DNA of 64,000 nt from Eremophila alpestris peregrina. Its lineage: Eukaryota > Chordata > Aves > Passeriformes > Alaudidae. This document shows positions 59,435 through 64,000 of this stretch, piece after piece. Below the pieces are notes generated by a model. It was not told the origin of the DNA. It was given only the letters and a program-made list of their open reading frames with translations, and searched no databases. The first letter of the stretch is position 1. Each line of letters begins with the position of its first letter. A program made the position numbers and the translations under genes. Where the stretch lies: positions 1,640,862 through 1,704,861 of the forward strand of contig WMCF01000018.1 in assembly GCA_009792885.1 (NCBI GenBank), written 5' to 3'.

Positions 59435-59566
59435 GGACTTACTTAAACACCATATGCAAGTTGCCCAGACTTACTAATTGCATTGACAAAGTCATTGAAG
59501 TGGTTGTAAGTGAACAGTGGCTCTGGCAATTCTCTGAAGAACATTTTTAGAGCTCCTGTAATGACA
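59435..59566. repeat. Copy 2 of false direct duplication (132 bp)
   Basis: Begins exactly after the adapter junction and continues rightwards into the genuine remainder of the ARHGAP12 exon. One mismatch to copy 1, probably a heterozygous site or a read error. Confidence 0.95.
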
Positions 59567-59609
59567 TGTATATCTTCCCATTTACTGTCATTCAAGTCCA
59601 GCTTCTCAT
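59475..59609 (-). CDS. ARHGAP12: ARHGAP12 coding exon (intact copy): central RhoGAP helices
   Basis: This 135-base exon has a ctttcag acceptor (AG at 59611-59610) and a gtaagt donor (59474-59469). It reads EKLDLNDSKWEDIHVITGAL, then KMFFRELPEPLFTYNHFNDF and VNAI, and ends with the first base of a Lys codon. The LPEPL motif is a hallmark of RhoGAP domains, in the loop preceding helix E. The last 92 coding bases (59475-59566) also appear at 59305-59396. That second copy is cut off by a sequencing adapter and has no acceptor, so 59475-59609 is the real exon. The one base difference between copies (59518 versus 59348) is synonymous in a Pro codon. Confidence 0.92.
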
Positions 59610-60377
59610 CTGAAAGAGAAAAGTAAATAATTAATAATAATACTTCAACTATATAAAGTCTTTTTTTTATTATTATTATTTATTAATTCAACTATTCTTC
59701 TGTACTTATTGCTTCCATTTCAGCACATTTCATTTCCCATTCTGGGATACAGAGATGCAGCAGCAGATGGAGATGGCTAAACTCTGCCTGCTGCACTACA
59801 TACAGTTCCCCCACTCCTAGGGAATTTTCCAGAAGGGAACAGGAGCTGCTGACATAACACAGAATTTACTGTTAGATCCTGTCAATCAGGAAACGAGAGG
59901 TCAGATTGTGGATGGGCTACACTAAGATACTGCCAGAAGGGTTTTATACACAGAGTACAGTGAAGAGGAGCTAAGCCCTCCCCCCACTAAAAGGCAGTAG
60001 CCAATCTCACTAAAATATCCATTAATTTATAATTTTAATGCTAGTGGAAGCATAACACGCTTGCTGTTTTTCCATAAGGTAGTGAGTTATTTTATTTTAA
60101 ATAATCCCACTTCCTCACATTGTATTAGCCTATTTTTTTAGAATTCTGTTCTAGCAATGCCTCAGTGGTCCACACAAGACTAAACCTCCAGAATATCAGT
60201 TCTCCAAGTGATGTATGCTACACAGTCATTTCTGTAATTCTGAAGTAACTTTACTTTGAACATGACAGTCATTTTCATTATATACTACAGTTACAGAGAA
60301 ATCTTTTTCCTTGGCTTTCTGTGAACTTCAACAATCTGAAAATGCATGCCATTGTAATTTAATTGGAGGGAGCTTAC
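59610..60377 (-). other. ARHGAP12 intron
   Basis: A 768-base intron between the arginine-finger exon and the central exon. It contains a T-rich and ATT-repeat patch at 59661-59692. Otherwise it is unremarkable AT-rich sequence with no coding signal. Confidence 0.85.
59661..59692 (+). repeat. T-run and (ATT)n patch in ARHGAP12 intron
   Basis: Run of eight T followed by tattattattatttatta. Confidence 0.8.
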
Positions 60378-60455
60378 CATGATTGACTGCAAATCTCAGC
60401 TTCTGTATCACTGCAAGATTGCCACTAACTCTGTATAAGCCATCAATATCTAATC
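60378..60455 (-). CDS. ARHGAP12: ARHGAP12 coding exon carrying the RhoGAP arginine finger
   Basis: This 78-base exon lies between a tttcag acceptor (AG at 60457-60456) and a gtaagc donor (60377 downward). After a split Gly it reads LDIDGLYRVSG, then NLAVIQKLRFAVNH, and ends in a split Asp codon completed by the next exon. The Arg in GLYRVSG is at the arginine-finger position of RhoGAP domains. This residue inserts into the GTPase active site and stabilises the transition state of GTP hydrolysis, so the protein is predicted to be catalytically competent. The length is a multiple of three and both flanking introns are in the same phase. Skipping this exon would therefore keep frame but remove the catalytic Arg. 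Confidence 0.93.
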
Positions 60456-62491
60456 CTGAAACAAAGGGATAAATCCATTTTAATACCTTACATATGTATA
60501 GGTCTACCCAGCAAAATTAAAAGCAAAGGAAACCCACCTTGTAACAAAGAATTAAAAGTTAAAACTAGCTTGTTTTGATGGGCAGGGCATATAAGACAGA
60601 GGAGGATTAATTTGCTGACACAAGTTTGGCAGCATCAAGCCCAAAGTAATCTCTAAAACTTCCTATTCAAGTAGTAATGAGGCAACAGCTCCAAGTTTCC
60701 CCAATGAGATCAGATGTCTTGTTTAAGATGCTCTTGGTGGGTGGGCAGGGAATACATGGGAGTCCAACATGCAAATCCAGGTATTTTGTGGATACAATGT
60801 TCAATTTTTAATGTATGGTTAAGAAAAACCCAATCAAGTCATGCATACAGAGCATCTCCAAGTTGTCAGGTGACCAGGTTTACATGGAGAAGGAATGATG
60901 TACATGCACACTCAGGGCTGCCCAACAGCCTGCAGAACTAAAGTGGGCAGCCCTTGCCTTACAGGACTGCACACTCAACCAGAAAAGAAGAAAACTGTGT
61001 CTCTGTGGTTGCTACTGCAGTTACTCAGCAGTGATTAGCAGGTAAAGGATTTCTCTGAAAAGCCACTTGGATGCAGCAGGTGAGTCAGTGCCTCTGAGAG
61101 AGTGTTGCCAGAATACCTGCAAGTCCCTGTAGCTCCTCAAGGAGTTGTCTGATGCAACACAGCACAGTTACCAGCACATCTGACATATCCCTTTTCCCCA
61201 TAATCCACTAGTAAATCCTTTACAAAAAGAACTGATTTGAAGTGTATTGGTAGAAGGAAGAAGAGTTGGAGAGGTAGGAAAAAAAAGCTGTTCATTTCTG
61301 TCAGCTTCCCCTCAGGTATTTAAAAAAGGAAAACTTCACTATCTTCACTGCAGTCCTGCCTTTAAAATAAAAAAGAAATTAAAAGGAAAAAAAAAGAACA
61401 AAGCAAAATAACCCCTTTCTCAGAATCTTCAGATCACAAATGGAATAAAGCCTGCTGCCACAAGCAAGGTGGCAGTTTGTCAAAATGGAGCAATGCAATG
61501 GAAGCACTTTTTCTCCCCTCCCAGGCCATAAGTTTAAAGAATTGACAGAGGACTACAGGCTAAATGATGTTCCCATGGAAGGTGCCTTAGAATTCACATG
61601 TACTCCCCCTGTAACACTTACCCTGATACTCAAGAGAATGTTCTCAGATTAACACACTGGTAAATATCTGAATGATGATTATGGAGATGCCATAATCCCC
61701 TCTCAGGCCTCTTTTCCAAGAGATAAGGCAAGGACAACAGCAAGAAACAGGCAAGAAAACCCACAGAGACTACAGCCAAGTCAGGAGTCACAACTGACAG
61801 ATTTCCAACAAAAATGTGAAGATGTGTTTTACAGCAGACAACCCAGAATGTCACATGTAGCTTTCAAACAAAGTGTTCTCAGTTATTAGGTAGGAAATAC
61901 GTATTTTCAATGAAAACAAACAAAAACTGAGTCAATATGTGGACACTGATAATCTCCAGAACTGCGTAAAATTTAGCAATTCATGTAACTGGCTGAAGGG
62001 CATCAAACCAACAGACTGGTCTTCTGGCAGTCAGTGCATACACAGAGCAGGAAATGAACTTTTTCCTAAAAGTTCATTTCAAGGAAGTTTTAATAGAAGT
62101 GACTGATAGCATGCTTAAACCTTCCAAAAATGAATAGTTGCATTTTTATAGTCTTACTTTTAATCTGAAAAAAAACAAACTTGATGAGCTGAGCTCTTCT
62201 ACTACTTCCTGTCATCCCTCTTCCCTTGGAGCCTTGCTGCCAGGAGGCTGTCCTGCCTTCTCCTCAGCTTGAAATATACTGAAGCAGATCCGTTTCTCAG
62301 ATACAAGATTTCCTCCCCCCTCCCCACTTTGGATCCCACCCATGTCCTCACTCTTGAAAACCCAACGCTAACTCCAGATACAAGTTTCAGATTATTTTCC
62401 CCAAATAAACCAACTGCATTTTAAGATTAAAGTGTTCAACATTAAGAGTGGTGAGCTAAAGAGATTTGGAAACGAAAAAATTCAACCATAC
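60456..62491 (-). other. ARHGAP12 intron (2.0 kb)
   Basis: A 2,036-base intron separating the first visible RhoGAP exon from the arginine-finger exon. It holds A-rich patches near 61360-61410 and a perfect 13-bp-stem hairpin at 62051-62080. No exon-like frame or recognisable retroposon was seen. Confidence 0.85.
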
Positions 62492-62590
62492 CATGTTCCT
62501 CAACATGCTCAATGCACAGCTTCACGAACTTTGGCACCGTGCTGTTTTCTCTTTGACACAAGCTGGTGAGATTTGAACCAAAAACTTGAT
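62492..62590 (-). CDS. ARHGAP12: ARHGAP12 coding exon: N-terminal part of RhoGAP domain
   Basis: This 99-base exon has a clean acceptor (ttccag, AG at 62592-62591) and a donor gtatgg immediately below 62492. The frame starts by completing an Asp codon. It reads QVFGSNLTSLCQRENSTVPK, then FVKLCIEHVEEH, and splits a Gly codon shared with the next exon. It corresponds to the first helices of the RhoGAP fold; the VPxFVxxCxxxVE pattern is typical of the domain. The next exon continues directly as GLDIDGLYRVSG, so phase and sequence both support the join. The preceding exon was not identified between 62591 and 64000. Confidence 0.92.
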
Positions 62591-64000
62591 CTGGAACCAA
62601 GTAAAGAGACTGATTTACAGTGGAACAGGACTCGAGTGACAGAACTAGTTCAGGTTAAAACAAACCTCTACAAAGGGCAAAGTCTACTGGATACAATTGT
62701 CGCAGCATTGGAGAGGAAATAGGAAAGTTTTGAAAAGAGTTCGCAGCAGCTCCCAGCGAGAAAAAGCTCCCAGTAAGAAGAGAGTCAGCAGCTACACCAA
62801 CGTGAGCCTCCAAGAAAGGAAGTTTTGTTACTTAAATCATTTTAATCCATCAGGTGATACTTTTAAGAGTCATTTTGTCAATAATGTTATAAGAAATTTA
62901 ATGGATTAAATGTGTCCTGTTACACTCCATTCCTGTCCCAAGTTCAACGTGCATTTATTGGTGTCTTTGTTAAAAATTCAAAGAGATAATGAGCTTTAAC
63001 CACAGTGAAAGCTTTTGGCATTGCTTGGGAAAAAACCCTGCAAAATGCCATCTTTCACTGCACTCACTGTTTAATACAGCATTATATATTAATTTACTTA
63101 AACATAGAGTCTTTTGACATTTTTAAGTTCCGACACAAATTTGTAAATGACAGACTTTTACCTCAAGAGCTCTGAATGGATGCAAGTCTGACCATGCATA
63201 GGCAATCTGGCTGCAAGGTCAGAATCTAAATACAGATATTTATGGGCAATAGTAAATCTGAGTCTTATTTTCAAAACCACACAATCCAGGGGGAGTATTT
63301 TCCATCATAAAGTGGAGCAAAAATGATAAGTAGCTTGGACAGAAAGGGGAATCTTGCAACATCTCAATGAATTCCAGCAACATGTTAATCCTTCTTGCTT
63401 AGATTACTGTCACTAAAATCTTTGATAGATCCATTTCTTTGGCTTTCATCAAAGATGCCCAAATAATAGATGGTCTCTTCTGTTCAGATGCATGAGGGTG
63501 ACATGGGGTCTTGAGACAGAGAAGCAAAGATCCCTCTCTTAAAGGGAAGGGTGTTTGTTGGTTTGTTTACTGCGTTAAATTGGGTACATAAGTGGCCATC
63601 TTCCCAGAATCTGGTGTATCTTACTTCAGAGCTTCTGAAAAGAGAGATTGCTCTTGCAGTTGCATCATGCAGAGCACCTAGCCCATTTTTCATGTTCAAT
63701 AATTCATGTTCAGTAGATTAACAACTCTTGCATCTTGACTAGTGCTTTGGGAATCCCAAACAGCACACCAAACCAATTTTACAGTATGAAAATGGGCGTT
63801 TAATGGCATTATTAGCTGGATATGATAAGGCCAGTGGTCCACACCACCTCAGTGCTGTGGCAGCTACTCACGCAGCGAGCTTTATAAGCAGAATCAGTAG
63901 CAAAGGATTGAAAAAGCCCACGCAGCAGAAAGCCAGGCTAGCATGCAGCTGTGGCAGGTAAAGCAATGCAGATTAGGTAGCAGAAGAAAATAGTAGCATG
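62591..64000 (-). other. ARHGAP12 upstream intron sequence, no exon recognised
   Basis: About 1.4 kb upstream of the first visible exon. I looked for the short exon that should encode the linker between the PH and RhoGAP domains and did not find a convincing one. It may lie beyond the window. A gtgagt-like donor near 63865 on the minus strand has no supporting frame. Confidence 0.6.

Larger units (their letters stand above)
55995..64000 (-). other. ARHGAP12: ARHGAP12 gene, 3' portion (partial; 5' end beyond window)
   Basis: Five minus-strand exons with consensus splice sites and compatible phases join into one reading frame of about 195 residues. It reads as the C-terminal part of a RhoGAP domain and ends in a stop codon after LELNSVFGR. 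The family includes ARHGAP12, 15, 9 and 27. The segments QEPRQRV, LPKPNQDTMQVLFRHLK and EKLDLNDSKWEDIHVI fit ARHGAP12 rather than ARHGAP15 from memory. Known role: ARHGAP12 is a GTPase-activating protein for Rho-family GTPases, mainly Rac1, acting at cell junctions, synapses and phagocytic cups. The full protein has SH3, WW, PH and RhoGAP domains, and only the C-terminal quarter is here. The 3' boundary is inferred from a poly(A) signal. In human the gene is flanked by ZEB1 and KIF5B; neither is seen here. Confidence 0.93.

Noticed and set aside
59305..59609. Genuine tandem duplication of an ARHGAP12 exon
   Set aside because: The copies are separated by an exact synthetic adapter palindrome and one copy is cut at the adapter, so an artefact is far more likely.
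63855..63880. Additional ARHGAP12 exon ending at a gtgagt-like donor
   Set aside because: The sequence before the donor does not translate into a recognisable ARHGAP12 segment, and no acceptor with a matching frame was found.

Overview
The window looks like a stretch of bird nuclear genome. Three observations support this: interspersed repeats that read like the 3' ends of CR1 LINEs, the dominant avian retroposon; very low overall repeat density; and one split vertebrate gene whose exons translate as a RhoGAP domain. The gene is identified as ARHGAP12 from remembered protein family sequence, not from a search. No bacterial-style operons, rRNA, tRNA or CRISPR arrays were seen.

Layout. Positions 1 to about 55,990 are gene-free as far as I can tell. 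They hold AT-leaning unique sequence, four recognisable CR1 fragments (25365-26105 +, 32225-32570 -, 37925-37996 +, 42143-42327 +), one possible MIR/core-SINE relic, a GC-rich minisatellite, several microsatellites, and an (AAAAG)n tract broken by a 364-base N gap (47806-48169). From about 55,995 to the right edge lies the 3' part of ARHGAP12 on the minus strand: a roughly 2.35 kb 3' UTR, then five coding exons (58350-58524, 58940-59042, 59475-59609, 60378-60455, 62492-62590). Together they encode about 195 C-terminal residues, which is most of the RhoGAP domain including its arginine finger. The upstream exons (the start of the RhoGAP domain, and the PH, WW and SH3 parts) lie beyond position 64,000 or were not found.

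The most solid unusual observation is an assembly artefact inside ARHGAP12. Positions 59397-59434 are an exact 38-base Tn5 mosaic-end/Nextera mate-pair junction adapter. It is flanked by two 132-base copies of the same intron/exon segment (59265-59396 and 59435-59566) that differ at one base. The apparent partial exon duplication is therefore very probably false, and 170 bases should be removed to restore the locus.

In human, ARHGAP12 lies between ZEB1 (on its 3' side) and KIF5B (on its 5' side). If synteny holds, the 56 kb desert is the ZEB1-ARHGAP12 intergenic interval, a plausible home for long-range regulatory elements. I mark several candidate conserved non-coding blocks by eye but cannot test conservation. 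I found no convincing novel biological system.
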